A stretch of DNA of 64,000 nt from Occallatibacter sp. (GTDB lineage: Bacteria > Acidobacteriota > Terriglobia > Terriglobales > Acidobacteriaceae). Of this stretch, positions 54,546-63,755 are shown one piece after another. The notes under the pieces were generated by a model. That model was given only the letters and a program-made list of their open reading frames with translations. It did no database searches and was not told where the DNA came from. The position numbers and the translations under genes were made by a program. Positions within the stretch are counted from its first letter, which is position 1; each line of letters starts with the position of its first letter. The stretch covers positions 1 through 64,000 of the forward strand of contig JARLFZ010000007.1 of NCBI GenBank assembly GCA_031296305.1. Direction: 5' to 3'.

Positions 54546-57041
54546 TCAATGAACCATGTTGATGGTGTCCTGCGTAACCGTGTCGAATGTAGTCACTGAT
54601 TTCGCGTTGGCCTCGAAGGCGCGCTGCGCGACGATCAGATCGGAGAATTCGGTAGAGATATTGACGTTGGACGCCTCGAGCGCGCCGCCCTCCATCGTAC
54701 CGAGCCCAGCACTGCCTGAAGTACCGATGGCTGCCGCGCCGCTGGCTTGCGTGACGCCATAATCGCCGTTGCCTAGCATCGTCAGTCCCTGGAGATTGGC
54801 AACATTGGCAAGCGCAATCTGTCCCACGTTTTGCTGCTGGCCATTGTTGTAAGTTACCGTGACGGTACCATCGGAACCCACGGCGAAACTTTCATACTGG
54901 CCGGTCGCGTAGCCATTTTGGGTGGTTCCCGAAGCCGCGGAGGCCGTGTCGACCTGGCTGATCGTCGGAGTTCCGCTCGCACTGAGAATGTTCCACGTCA
55001 TCCCCAGAGCGGCAGCGCCGTCGGAGAGCCCGCCAAAGTTGATACCGCTGATGTTCGCGGCCGGGCTCGCCAGATTGCCACTGGAGTCGAAGGTCATGAT
55101 GCCGCTGGCGTTGGCCGGGGCTACCGCATCCTGTATCACGCTGCCGGCTGTGGTAACGTTAGCGCCGGTGATCGTCAATACGCCATTATTGCCTGTGACC
55201 GAAACGCCGCCGATGCCCGCGTTGTTGACGGCCAGTTGCAACGCCCCGGCGTAGGCGGATATCGATTCGTTGGCGGTTATGGTTGGCGCCGTGATGGTGG
55301 CCGTGCTGCCGGTTCCCGTCAGTCCCGTTATCGTCAGGTCGCTGCCGGAGTCTACACTCGTCTGCACGCCGCCGCTCGACCCGAAGGTATAAGTATTCTT
55401 GGTCGCCGACACGTCCTGCACCATGCTGTTCGCGACCGTCATATTGGCGCCGGTAAGGGTCACTTGCCCGCCACTGGAGGATACTGACACGCCAACAAGC
55501 GGAACGCCGGCGCCACCGGCATTGGCAATGGCCGTCTGCAACATTCCGATGTAGGTGGCCACCGACATGCCGGCGGTTACGGCTGGCGCGGCGACGGTGG
55601 CTGTGGCGCCAGTCGCGGTCTGTCCGGTGATGCTGAAATTTGTCGTCGGATCGACTGTGGCGCTCGGGTTGAAGTTGTATTTCGCCGTTGTTCCCGCCAT
55701 ATCTTCGCTGAGGGTGTTCGACATGGCGAGGTTGGAGCCCTTTATGGTTAATGTGTTGTTTCCGGCATTGGGCGTGACCGTCACGTTGGTGATGCCGGCG
55801 TTGCCGATGGCGGTGGTCAATGCATTTGCATAGGCGGTCAGCGATTCGCCACTTACGAACGTAGGCGGAATGATGCTGGCGACCGTGCCATCTGCCTTTT
55901 GTCCGGTAATTGTCAGGTTTGAATTCGCATTGACCGTGCCGCCGGTATTGAAGGTGTAAACGTCGGAGGTTCCAGTCAGGTTTCCCTTCATCGTAAGGGT
56001 TGTGTTCGCGGCGGCAGCCGTCGCGTCGGGCATGGTAATCGACAGCGTATTACCGCTGATGCTGTCTGAGACCAGAGTGCCGGCCGTCACCAGCGTATCC
56101 AACTGCGTCTTCAAGGCGGCCATCGTTTCGGGGTTGCCGCCGGCAGGAGTAATCGAGTTTCCGGCAATGGTGAGGTTTGTGCTGCCATCTACCGCGTTGG
56201 CGGCGCCACCGTTTGCGCCAAAGTTCCATGTGTAGGTCGTGTTCCCACCGGCGCTGCTCGATGACGGCGTAAGTGTTGCAAGCCAGGACGGCGTCGCGGG
56301 TGTTGCCGCCGTTAGCGGAGCGGTTACGGTGGTCGCAGTGGATGGAGTCGAGCCCACGTTCATCACCGCCGCCGCAGCAGGGCTACTCGCCACGGCCAGC
56401 GTATCCGGCACCGTGATGTTGTAGGACCACGTATTGGTTGCGGTCTTGGTGAAATTCACCGTGGCCTCATACGAGTTGCCCAGCGAATCGAATATCTTGA
56501 TCTGCGCCGGATAAGAGGTGCCCACAGTAGCAGACGAATCCAGGTTGGCGGTCATTCCGAAGGCGCTGGTGGCCTGCGGATTTTGCACCTGGCCGATCGG
56601 GATGTTGATCCCTTTCAACGCAGCGGCGGTATTCACCACACCTTTAACTGCCGGATATCCCATGACGTTTTCGCCGTTCGTTGTGATGAGATTTCCCGTC
56701 GAATCTGTTTGAAAATCTCCGTCCCGTGTCAGGAACTGCGTGCCGCCGTTATCCACGACAAAGAAACCGCTGCCCTGCAGTGCCACGTTGGAGGCCACGT
56801 CGGTCGAAGTCGGTGTGCCGGCCGTAAAATCAATCTCATTCGAGGCCACTTTTACGCCTGCCCCTACCTGAACCAAGTCACCGGCGCCATTGGTACCCAC
56901 CTGCTGATAGAAAAGATCGGAGAAATTTGTCGACTGCGCCTTGAAGGCCGTAGTGCTCATATTAGAAAGATCGTTCGCGACGGTGTTCAAAGCCGTCGAA
57001 TCGGCCTTAAGTCCAGTAAGCGGAATCGAGAAACTTGCCAT
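54546..57041 (-). CDS. flgE: Flagellar hook protein FlgE, extended form
   Basis: 831 residues, about twice the usual length. The N-terminal rod motif ('SIPLTGLKADSTALNTVANDLSN'-type) and 'VALQGSGFFVVDNGG' plus 'LTRDGDFQTDSTGNL' identify FlgE; the C-terminal 'NVNISTEFSDLIVAQRAFEANAKSV' (in parts NISTEFSDLIVAQRAF, EANAKSV) is standard. Between residues about 265 and 650 a repeat array is inserted (listed separately) that would form the exposed outer domain of the hook. It is the last gene of the operon and is followed by a clear terminator. Confidence 0.93.
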   Translation of the reverse strand: MASFSIPLTGLKADSTALNTVANDLSNMSTTAFKAQSTNFSDLFYQQVGTNGAGDLVQVGAGVKVASNEIDFTAGTPTSTDVASNVALQGSGFFVVDNGGTQFLTRDGDFQTDSTGNLITTNGENVMGYPAVKGVVNTAAALKGINIPIGQVQNPQATSAFGMTANLDSSATVGTSYPAQIKIFDSLGNSYEATVNFTKTATNTWSYNITVPDTLAVASSPAAAAVMNVGSTPSTATTVTAPLTAATPATPSWLATLTPSSSSAGGNTTYTWNFGANGGAANAVDGSTNLTIAGNSITPAGGNPETMAALKTQLDTLVTAGTLVSDSISGNTLSITMPDATAAAANTTLTMKGNLTGTSDVYTFNTGGTVNANSNLTITGQKADGTVASIIPPTFVSGESLTAYANALTTAIGNAGITNVTVTPNAGNNTLTIKGSNLAMSNTLSEDMAGTTAKYNFNPSATVDPTTNFSITGQTATGATATVAAPAVTAGMSVATYIGMLQTAIANAGGAGVPLVGVSVSSSGGQVTLTGANMTVANSMVQDVSATKNTYTFGSSGGVQTSVDSGSDLTITGLTGTGSTATITAPTITANESISAYAGALQLAVNNAGIGGVSVTGNNGVLTITGANVTTAGSVIQDAVAPANASGIMTFDSSGNLASPAANISGINFGGLSDGAAALGMTWNILSASGTPTISQVDTASAASGTTQNGYATGQYESFAVGSDGTVTVTYNNGQQQNVGQIALANVANLQGLTMLGNGDYGVTQASGAAAIGTSGSAGLGTMEGGALEASNVNISTEFSDLIVAQRAFEANAKSVTTFDTVTQDTINMVH
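55090..56250 (-). repeat. Repeat array coding the outer domain of FlgE
   Basis: About four units of 85-95 residues, each with a '(Y)(T/N)F' strand, 'LTI(T/A)G' near the start, 'YANALTTAIGNAG' or 'YIGMLQTAIANAG' or 'YAGALQLAVNNAG' in the middle, 'LTI(K/T)G' and 'V(I/M/L)(Q)D' near the end. The units are diverged at sequence level but the order of motifs is kept. Confidence 0.7.
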
Positions 57042-57098
57042 GGATTATCTCCTTGTTGCGTCAATTGAAGTTGCGCCAAGCGGTGAGCCAGGCAAAGT

Positions 57099-57668
57099 TC
57101 ACTGATTTGCAGGCGAATTTCCCTGCACCGAGGTCGCATTCGTCCGGCCAGCCAACGCATGCCCCACGCGTCGCGCTGCAGGGCTGGCATTGGGAGCGCT
57201 CAAATTGCCCGACGTGCGCTCCGCAGAGCTCGTCTGCGAGGCGGCGGAGAGTGACGATCCGGTACCGTGGGCTGCTGCGCGCGGCGATGCGGTCAGGCCG
57301 GCCCCACTCGCCGCTGTGGTGACCACTGGCTTCGCGCCGCTGCCGGAGGAACTCGATGTGCTGTCCGCGGTCAGCGTCTGGTTGATGTCGATCAGTTGCT
57401 CCAGGCTGTTCACGTTAACAAGCTGGTTGATGTACTCGTTCGGGTCCGTATTCGCGGTCGGGTCCTGGTTCTTCATCTCGGTCACCAGCAACGTGAGAAA
57501 GTCGTTGGCCGAAACGGTGGCGGAATTGCCGTTCGAATCGGTCGAACTGCTGCTGCCACTGGTGCCGCTTGTGCCCGTTGGGGCGCTGGCCATAGGCGCC
57601 GCCGCGTTGCGCGTCAACGCCTGCCCGGCTGTGATTTGCTGATTGAAAATTCCCGCTGCTGTTGCCAT
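57099..57668 (-). CDS. flgD: Flagellar hook capping protein FlgD, short form
   Basis: 189 residues from the ATG at 57668 with a GGAGG just upstream. The N-terminal FlgD domain is clear: 'NDFLTLLVTEMKNQDPT' and 'QLVNVNSLEQLIDINQTL'. The usual C-terminal Ig-like domain is missing; in its place are about 70 residues of Ser/Ala/Gly-rich sequence. The protein caps the growing hook; the missing domain could be an ancestral loss or a truncation, although the ribosome-binding site and gene order are normal. Confidence 0.88.
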   Translation of the reverse strand: MATAAGIFNQQITAGQALTRNAAAPMASAPTGTSGTSGSSSSTDSNGNSATVSANDFLTLLVTEMKNQDPTANTDPNEYINQLVNVNSLEQLIDINQTLTADSTSSSSGSGAKPVVTTAASGAGLTASPRAAAHGTGSSLSAASQTSSAERTSGNLSAPNASPAARRVGHALAGRTNATSVQGNSPANQ

Positions 57669-57708
57669 CTTTCCTCCCTGCATTGCCTCTGTCGTGTGCG
57701 CACAGGAC

Positions 57709-59778
57709 TTATGCCATCACGGAAATGTGCGTACCGCGTAGATCTCCTGTGTGCGTGAGCGAGTCCCGAGTTCCGGATTGCGCCGGGGCATCCAGAACAG
57801 ACGTGCTCGAAGCCGGCGGCGCATTTTCCTGTGCACCTGCTTGTGCTTCTTCGCGTGCGTTTCCCTGGGGATTTCCTTCCGCGCCCTGTTGCATGCGCTG
57901 GCCCATGCCGTTTTCGACTCCGCCATCGTTGGGCGCGGCCATGGTCACTGAGGCCACAGTTGATTGCTGCTCCACCAGGTGCGTGCTGAGCCCGGCCAGG
58001 TGCGCATTCAGTGCCTGAGCAGCTTCCGCGGAACTCGGCACAAGGGTGGCGTGAATGCCGCTGGCGTTCTGGTCCGCGCGAACACTTACCCATCCCAGTG
58101 CAGGATCGCGAAAGCCCGCCTCCGCGTGCTGGCTTCCCCCGTGGGTCCATGCCGGTGTACTTGGCGAAGTCCCCGTATCAAGCGCGGAGATCGTGTCCTG
58201 AGTAGTCGATGCCGCCGAAGTTGTCCCCGTCGAAGCCGCTGCGGCAATCGGCTGGTTGTGTGCTGTTGACGCCGTGGAAATTTGCGACGCTCCCGGATTG
58301 CGCAGCCCCGAAGATGCAGCCGCGTCCACCCCGGTCGGATGCACCGCGGAAATCTGCGGCGCGCCTGCGGCACTTTCTCCAGTTGCATCGCGATTTGTTG
58401 CATGTGTCGTGGCGCGATCCGCGGATGGCTTCAAAGGTTCCTGCACAGTATCGGGGCCGGTCTGAACCAGTCCGGTGACGGCCCCGGCGGGCGCCGCGTG
58501 ACGCGCGATGCTCTCGACGGTCACTGGACGAACGAGATTGCCTGGGCTAGAAGTCGGAACGGGCTGGCCCAAGAGTTCTTCGTTCGCTGGGGCGGCGTGA
58601 ACGATCGACGCCTGGTGCCACGATTCCGTGGACCCTGGGTCCGGAGAAGACAGCGAAGTGATCTGCTGGCTCGCAGTGGGCTCTTCGGCATCCTCTGTTG
58701 CAGACGCAGGAGCCTCGTGCGTCGCTGCGCTTTTCGTGGTATTGCGTAAATTAAACTCCGAATCCGCGTGCACTCTTTGCGTCCGGCCGCCCGCCGCCCC
58801 GTCGCTGCCGGGCGCGCCCGCCGCGAACTCACTTGTCGCGACGCTTACAGTCTCCTCTGCACTGGACGATTGCGGTCCCGGCAACTGCGACTGTCCTGAC
58901 GGCTGCGCCGATCTCGACGACGGCGCCGGTCCTGACAACTGTGCCGATCCCGAGTTCTGCGGCGATGCAGACAACTGCACCGATCCTCCCGACAATTGCG
59001 CCGATCTCGACAACGGCATCGACCCAGAAATCTCCGTCGAGCTCCAATTGGAAGGCGCGAGGTTCGGCCCAGGCACGGGAGTTGTCTCGCCCGTTTGCGC
59101 CAGCGTGGGAATCTGCAATTGGGCTGGAGCGGTCGGAAGCTGGACTGGCACTGCGATGGCAGGCGCAATAGCTTGTGCGCCCACAGTCGCTGCCGGTGCG
59201 GCATTTTCTTGGTTAACCGCTGGAGCTGCCGAGTCTGCGCGACTCCGTGTCGCTGATCCAGGATGCTCTGTAGCAGTTCCGTCTGCGCTCCCGCTTGACT
59301 CTATCTGAGTGAAAGGCTTTTCGACGGCCTTCCATGTGGAGCGGCCGGTGTCAGGCAAAGTTTTCTTCTGGCCGGTTACGTCGGGAATGGACTCGTTCTG
59401 TTTTGTTCCAGCAACAATCGATCGCAGTCTTGAGCTTGACCCCTGAGCTGCTGGCAAAGTTTGTTCAAGCTTCGCAGTAAGGCTCTTGGGAACGCCACTT
59501 ATCGTAATGACCGTGCCGGCTTCGCTCGTGTCTTGGCTCTCCACGCCATTGGTTCCGCGCGGCACCCCACGCCATGCATTCAATTGAGATTGCCAGCTCG
59601 AGCGAAAGCTCGGCGCTTCTGAAGCCAAACCGGTTGCAAGATTGCCGATCGCAGGTTTCAGCCAGTTTGCGCTCAGTTCCTTACCGAGCCCGGTCCCTGC
59701 CACCAGGCTTTGCCCCTTTCCAGCCTGCCCACCTGCTGCCAACTCTGCACCGAGGTCCATTTGAACTGCTGCGGTCAT
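57709..59778 (-). CDS. fliK: Flagellar hook-length control protein FliK
   Basis: 689 residues. Most of it is low-complexity Ala/Ser/Pro/Gln/Thr, as in FliK rulers. Residues about 253-303 are repeats of 'S-x-S-A-Q-L-S-G'. The C-terminal Flg_hook domain lies near 560-625: 'LGWVSVRADQNASGIHATLVPSS' (in parts), 'EAAQALNAHLAGLSTHLVEQQ'. FliK measures hook length and switches export to filament proteins. Long N-terminal repeats could set a longer hook; compare the extended FlgE. Assignment rests on position and the C-terminal domain. Confidence 0.78.
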   Translation of the reverse strand: MTAAVQMDLGAELAAGGQAGKGQSLVAGTGLGKELSANWLKPAIGNLATGLASEAPSFRSSWQSQLNAWRGVPRGTNGVESQDTSEAGTVITISGVPKSLTAKLEQTLPAAQGSSSRLRSIVAGTKQNESIPDVTGQKKTLPDTGRSTWKAVEKPFTQIESSGSADGTATEHPGSATRSRADSAAPAVNQENAAPAATVGAQAIAPAIAVPVQLPTAPAQLQIPTLAQTGETTPVPGPNLAPSNWSSTEISGSMPLSRSAQLSGGSVQLSASPQNSGSAQLSGPAPSSRSAQPSGQSQLPGPQSSSAEETVSVATSEFAAGAPGSDGAAGGRTQRVHADSEFNLRNTTKSAATHEAPASATEDAEEPTASQQITSLSSPDPGSTESWHQASIVHAAPANEELLGQPVPTSSPGNLVRPVTVESIARHAAPAGAVTGLVQTGPDTVQEPLKPSADRATTHATNRDATGESAAGAPQISAVHPTGVDAAASSGLRNPGASQISTASTAHNQPIAAAASTGTTSAASTTQDTISALDTGTSPSTPAWTHGGSQHAEAGFRDPALGWVSVRADQNASGIHATLVPSSAEAAQALNAHLAGLSTHLVEQQSTVASVTMAAPNDGGVENGMGQRMQQGAEGNPQGNAREEAQAGAQENAPPASSTSVLDAPAQSGTRDSLTHTGDLRGTHISVMA

Positions 59779-59897
59779 GCGGGAATCAGGTGCAGACGGC
59801 GTGCCAAAAGGAGGTTGGGAGGGGTTAGAAGAATGTCAGGGATGGAACTGATTTTTCCCAATTCGAGATGCGCTCCTGAACTGTTGCACATCTTCCC

Positions 59898-60410
59898 TCA
59901 AGATTTTCTGGTTTGCTGCGACGCGCAGCCCGCTGGCCGATGAGCATTCTCCATTATTTCGTCAGCTTGCGCCTCACCCGAGTTCGCTCGCCGGCTCAGA
60001 AACCAGTCATCGAGATCCCGTTGCGCACGCCGCCCTGCCTCGACGCGCTCCAGGGCTTCCGCCTCCTCGATAAGCGTCTCGGTCTGACGGCGTTCGATGC
60101 GCTTGCCGAGGAACTCGCGCTGCCGCAAGTTTACGGCCGACTCCGATTCCGCAATGCGCGGCGTCAGCGCTGCGGCGATGCGTTGGGCAACGTGGGTCTC
60201 CTCGATTCCAGCGATTCGATCCGTGATCTCGCCGGTCGCGGCACTGGCCGCAACCAGGCGCCTCCCGCCGCGCTCGCGTTCCACACTCCGGGTGAGCGCC
60301 TGCTCGAGCCGTTTCAGCTCCGCCCGCGCCGACTCCATGGCCGCACGACACTTCTCTTCCTGAATCTCGAGAACATGCAGCAGGCGTCGCATGGCGCGCG
60401 AGACGGCCAT
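59898..60410 (-). CDS. fliJ: Flagellar export protein FliJ
   Basis: 170 residues, almost wholly alpha-helical coiled coil ('MRRLLHVLEIQEEKCRAAMES', 'LKRLEQALTRSVERE', 'QTETLIEEAEALERVEAGRRAQRDLDDWF' in parts), the usual shape of FliJ. It is the stalk of the export ATPase. It follows fliI with only three bases between. Sequence conservation is low in this family, so position matters most. Confidence 0.82.
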   Translation of the reverse strand: MAVSRAMRRLLHVLEIQEEKCRAAMESARAELKRLEQALTRSVERERGGRRLVAASAATGEITDRIAGIEETHVAQRIAAALTPRIAESESAVNLRQREFLGKRIERRQTETLIEEAEALERVEAGRRAQRDLDDWFLSRRANSGEAQADEIMENAHRPAGCASQQTRKS

Positions 60411-60413
60411 CGC

Positions 60414-61727
60414 TCAAACCTCCGCGGCCAGGGCAGCAAGACGGCGCAGGCATTCGGGAAAGCGAACCCGTTCGCCGGCGGTCTGCGCCAGGAAGGCCCG
60501 GATGGCGTCGTGCGCTCGCAGCGCGCGATCGAGATCGGGATCGGCGCCCGCCTTGTAAGCGCCGATGCGCACCAGATCTTCCGAGCGTGCATAGATTGCC
60601 AGCAACTTGCGCACCAGCGCGGCCTGCTCGCGGTGAGCCTCTCCAGCCACTGCGGGCATGAGTCGGCTGATCGAATCCAGCACCGCGATGGGGGGGTACC
60701 AACCCTCGGCCGCCATCGCGCGCGAAAGCACAATGTGACCGTCGAGCAGGGAACGCACCGCATCCACAATTGGATCCTGCTGGTCGTCGCCCTCCATCAG
60801 CACGGTATAGAACGCCGTGATCGAACCGGTCTGAAAACATCCGGCGCGTTCCACAAAACGTGCCAGGTGCGCAAACACCGAGGGCGTGTAGCCCTTGGCT
60901 GTCGGCGGCTCCCCTGCGGCGAGCCCGATCTCGCGCGCCGCCATGGCGAAGCGCGTAAGCGAATCGAGCACCAGCAGCACGTGCTTGCCCTGAGCGGCAA
61001 AGTACTCGGCCAATGTGGCAGCCGTGAGTGCGGCGCGCATGCGCAGCAGAGGGGATTGGTCGGAAGTGGACACCACAACCACTGCGCGCGCCAACCCCTC
61101 CTTGCCCAGAGAATCGCGCAGAAACTCGCCCACCTCGCGCCCGCGCTCGCCCACCAGGCCAACGATCGTCACTTCGGCCTCGGTATTGCGCGTCATCATT
61201 CCGATCAGCGTGCTCTTGCCCACACCCGATCCGCCGAAGATGCCCACGCGCTGGCCGCGGCCCACGGTAAGCATGGCGTCAATGGCGCGAATGCCGGTCC
61301 CAAGCGGCTCGCTGATGGGCACGCGGTCGAGCGCCGGGCGCACCGCGCCGTCCAAAGGCAACAGGTCCGCGAGGGCTGGGGGACGGCCTTCATCGATCGG
61401 CGCAGCCATCGCATCCAACACCCGCCCCATCAGCGCCTGGCCGACCTCGATTTCGGGCTTTGTTTCCTGCGCCCATACCGCGTCGCCGAAACGAATTCCC
61501 TCGGTAGTCTCGACAGGCATGGACAACACATTCGACCCGCGAAAGCCGATCACCTCGGCCTGATGACATCGGCCCATGCGGTCCTCGATCTCACAGCACT
61601 CGCCGACCGAAATGGGAGGGCCCGCCGACTCGATGGTCTGGCCTACCGATTCGAGAACATGCCCGCGCCAGCGCCAGGGCTGACGGCGCTCTAACCGGGA
61701 GAAGTAGCGTTCGAGCAGCGCTGTCAT
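60414..61727 (-). CDS. fliI: Flagellum-specific ATP synthase FliI
   Basis: 437 residues. Walker A at 165-172 'GGSGVGKS', Walker B 'HVLLVLDSLTRFAMA', and family words 'RVLDAMAAPID', 'AIDAMLTVGRGQRVGIFGG' and 'YPPIAVLDSISRLM'. It powers export of flagellar proteins. Four-base overlap with fliH shows coupling. Confidence 0.95.
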   Translation of the reverse strand: MTALLERYFSRLERRQPWRWRGHVLESVGQTIESAGPPISVGECCEIEDRMGRCHQAEVIGFRGSNVLSMPVETTEGIRFGDAVWAQETKPEIEVGQALMGRVLDAMAAPIDEGRPPALADLLPLDGAVRPALDRVPISEPLGTGIRAIDAMLTVGRGQRVGIFGGSGVGKSTLIGMMTRNTEAEVTIVGLVGERGREVGEFLRDSLGKEGLARAVVVVSTSDQSPLLRMRAALTAATLAEYFAAQGKHVLLVLDSLTRFAMAAREIGLAAGEPPTAKGYTPSVFAHLARFVERAGCFQTGSITAFYTVLMEGDDQQDPIVDAVRSLLDGHIVLSRAMAAEGWYPPIAVLDSISRLMPAVAGEAHREQAALVRKLLAIYARSEDLVRIGAYKAGADPDLDRALRAHDAIRAFLAQTAGERVRFPECLRRLAALAAEV

Positions 61728-62551
61728 CCGCGCGCCTCGACGGGCGGCGTATCCGATGCTCGGCTCAATGCAGATGGGCTCGCCAACGCATCGGACGTGC
61801 CGGCACGGTCAAAGAACCCGCGCTCGATCTCGCCCAACTGCGAGCGAACTCCCAGATCGACGGTTCCGACTTTGCTTTCGATCGCGCATTCGCCAAGCAG
61901 CATACCTTCGTCTGCCACCACCAGCGGCTTGGCGGTCAGCTTGGGCAATAGAGCGATCGTCTCCTTCCACATGTCAGCTTCCTTGGCGGGCACGCGGAGC
62001 CGGATCTCCGAGGTTGCCGCCAGTTGCCCCAGCGCCACGCGCACTGCCCCCGTTAGCAGGAGCGGGTCCATCTGCGCTTCACGGCGCAGGATGCGCGCCG
62101 CCACGGCCAGCGCCAGGCGTACCACCTCCTGTTCGATGGCTTGGAGATAGCGGTCGCGCTCGCGGGCAAAATTTTCGACGAGTTCGGCTGTCTGCCGGCG
62201 GTGGCGCTCGGCCTCCGCCGCGGCGGTTGGAGCAAGTGCCTCGCGCTCGGCGCGGCGGCCTTCTTCGCGGCCCCGTTCACGGCCGGATTCGAACGCCTGG
62301 CGCGTCTCCGCGGCGAGCCGTTCTTCGAAGTTCATACTGGCGACGCGCCCTCCCGTCCGGACGGCACCGTCTGCTAACGGCTCTACGGCGGCGTCCTCAT
62401 CGGCTTCGGCCCAGCCGTCCCAGGCCAGCACGGGCGGCGCGTTGGGGCAGGCGGGATATTCAAGGCTCTCCACGCTCCTGTCGCCTCCGCCGCTGCCCTG
62501 CGATGCGATCCCCTGCTCGAAGCTTCCTATTCCCTGCGATGCGTCGTTCAT
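61724..62551 (-). CDS. fliH: Flagellar assembly protein FliH
   Basis: 275 residues. An acidic, disordered N-terminus, a helical, charged centre at about 80-140 ('FEERLAAETRQAFESGRERGREEGRRAE' type, Gly at regular steps), and a C-terminal domain with 'VRLALAVAARILRREAQMDP' and 'ATSEIRLRVPAKEADMW' typical of FliH/HrpE. It regulates FliI. Start assigned to the ATG with GGGGGA upstream; the exact N-terminus is not certain. Confidence 0.88.
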   Translation of the reverse strand: MNDASQGIGSFEQGIASQGSGGGDRSVESLEYPACPNAPPVLAWDGWAEADEDAAVEPLADGAVRTGGRVASMNFEERLAAETRQAFESGRERGREEGRRAEREALAPTAAAEAERHRRQTAELVENFARERDRYLQAIEQEVVRLALAVAARILRREAQMDPLLLTGAVRVALGQLAATSEIRLRVPAKEADMWKETIALLPKLTAKPLVVADEGMLLGECAIESKVGTVDLGVRSQLGEIERGFFDRAGTSDALASPSALSRASDTPPVEARG

Positions 62552-62609
62552 TCCCCCGCCAACTGTCGTTGTTCCCCGCCCGCTTCCTTACTTGGCTCCT
62601 GTCGGTTCG

Positions 62610-63659
62610 CTACGCCATCATTTCGTCGCCTGTTTCCAGCTTCAAAATCACTTTGCCCTCGGCCTCAAGCCGCCGCGCCAGGTTTAGAATTTCCTGCTGC
62701 GCCTGCGCTACCTCGCGCGAACGCACCGGGCCCAGCACTTCCATGTCTTCCTTGAGCATCTCGACCGCGCGCGAGCTCATGGCCTTGAAGATCTGCGCAC
62801 GCAGGTCTTCATTGGCCCCGCGCAGAGCCAGTGCCAGTTGCCGCTTGTCGACGCCGGAAACGATCTCGCGAATCGTCGCCGGGGGAACGGTGATGAGGTC
62901 CTCAAATGTGAACATCAGATTGCGTATGCTCAGGGCCAGTTCCGGCTGATTCTCTTCGATGGTTTCGAGGATCTTCTTGGCTTCCTCGGCATTGAGCCGG
63001 TTCAGCAGATCCGCAACGGCCTTGAACCCGGAGTAGCTGCGGCGCGCCGTATCGCCCACGCTCTCGAGGCGCCGGTGCAGAATCAGCGCCACCTTCTGCG
63101 CCATTTCAGGGGAAAACTGCCGCATCTCCGCCAGTCGCTGCACGGCCACGACCTTGTGGTCCTCGCTCAGGTTGTCGAGCACGGTCGAGGCGCGCCGCGG
63201 GTCAAGATGAGCCAGCACCAGGGCGATGGTCTGCGGGTGCTCGGTGTCGAGCAGTTTGCCCAACTGCTGGGGATCGGTGCGCTGCAGCTTGGCCAGGTTG
63301 CCTTGCGCCGCCTCCTGCGACTGGCGCATCAGCGCCATCAGATCGTCGGCGCGCTCCTTGCCAAAGGTGCCGACCAGAAGCTGCCGCGCGTAGTCCAGGC
63401 CGCCATGCACGATGAAATGATGGGTGTCGAGCAGTTCCCAGAATTCTTCGATCACTCCTGCGGAAAGTTCCGGAGTGATGCCGCGCAGGTCGGCCAGCTC
63501 TTCGGTAATACGCTGCACGTCGGGTTCCGGGAGCGCGCGCAGCACCTCCTTGGCCAGCTCCTCGCCCACGGCAACCAGCAGAATCGCCGCCTTGCGCACC
63601 CCGGAGAGATTAGCTGTCTGGCGCCGCTTTGCTCCGCTCTCGATTCCCTGCTCTGCCAA
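62610..63659 (-). CDS. fliG: Flagellar motor switch protein FliG
   Basis: 349 residues, full length. Three helical domains: N-terminal 'LSGVRKAAILLVAVGEELAKEVLRAL' (in parts), middle 'EHPQTIALVLAHLDPRRASTVLD' with the EHPQ motif, and the C-terminal torque-helix region 'QLALALRGANEDLRAQIFKAMSSRAVEML' (in parts). It forms part of the C-ring and connects FliF with the stators. Lies directly after fliF. Confidence 0.95.
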   Translation of the reverse strand: MAEQGIESGAKRRQTANLSGVRKAAILLVAVGEELAKEVLRALPEPDVQRITEELADLRGITPELSAGVIEEFWELLDTHHFIVHGGLDYARQLLVGTFGKERADDLMALMRQSQEAAQGNLAKLQRTDPQQLGKLLDTEHPQTIALVLAHLDPRRASTVLDNLSEDHKVVAVQRLAEMRQFSPEMAQKVALILHRRLESVGDTARRSYSGFKAVADLLNRLNAEEAKKILETIEENQPELALSIRNLMFTFEDLITVPPATIREIVSGVDKRQLALALRGANEDLRAQIFKAMSSRAVEMLKEDMEVLGPVRSREVAQAQQEILNLARRLEAEGKVILKLETGDEMMA

Positions 63660-63755
63660 GACCGGTTCCTTTCTCTGTCTCCCCGACCCGTCCCACTTCC
63701 TTGATGCTTCCCGCCTGTTGCACGTTCCTTGCGCAATAGGCCCGATCTTCGGCCA

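Noticed and set aside
59913-61694. A 593-residue plus-strand frame opposite fliI and fliJ
   Set aside because: His/Arg-rich antisense shadow of two firmly identified flagellar genes.
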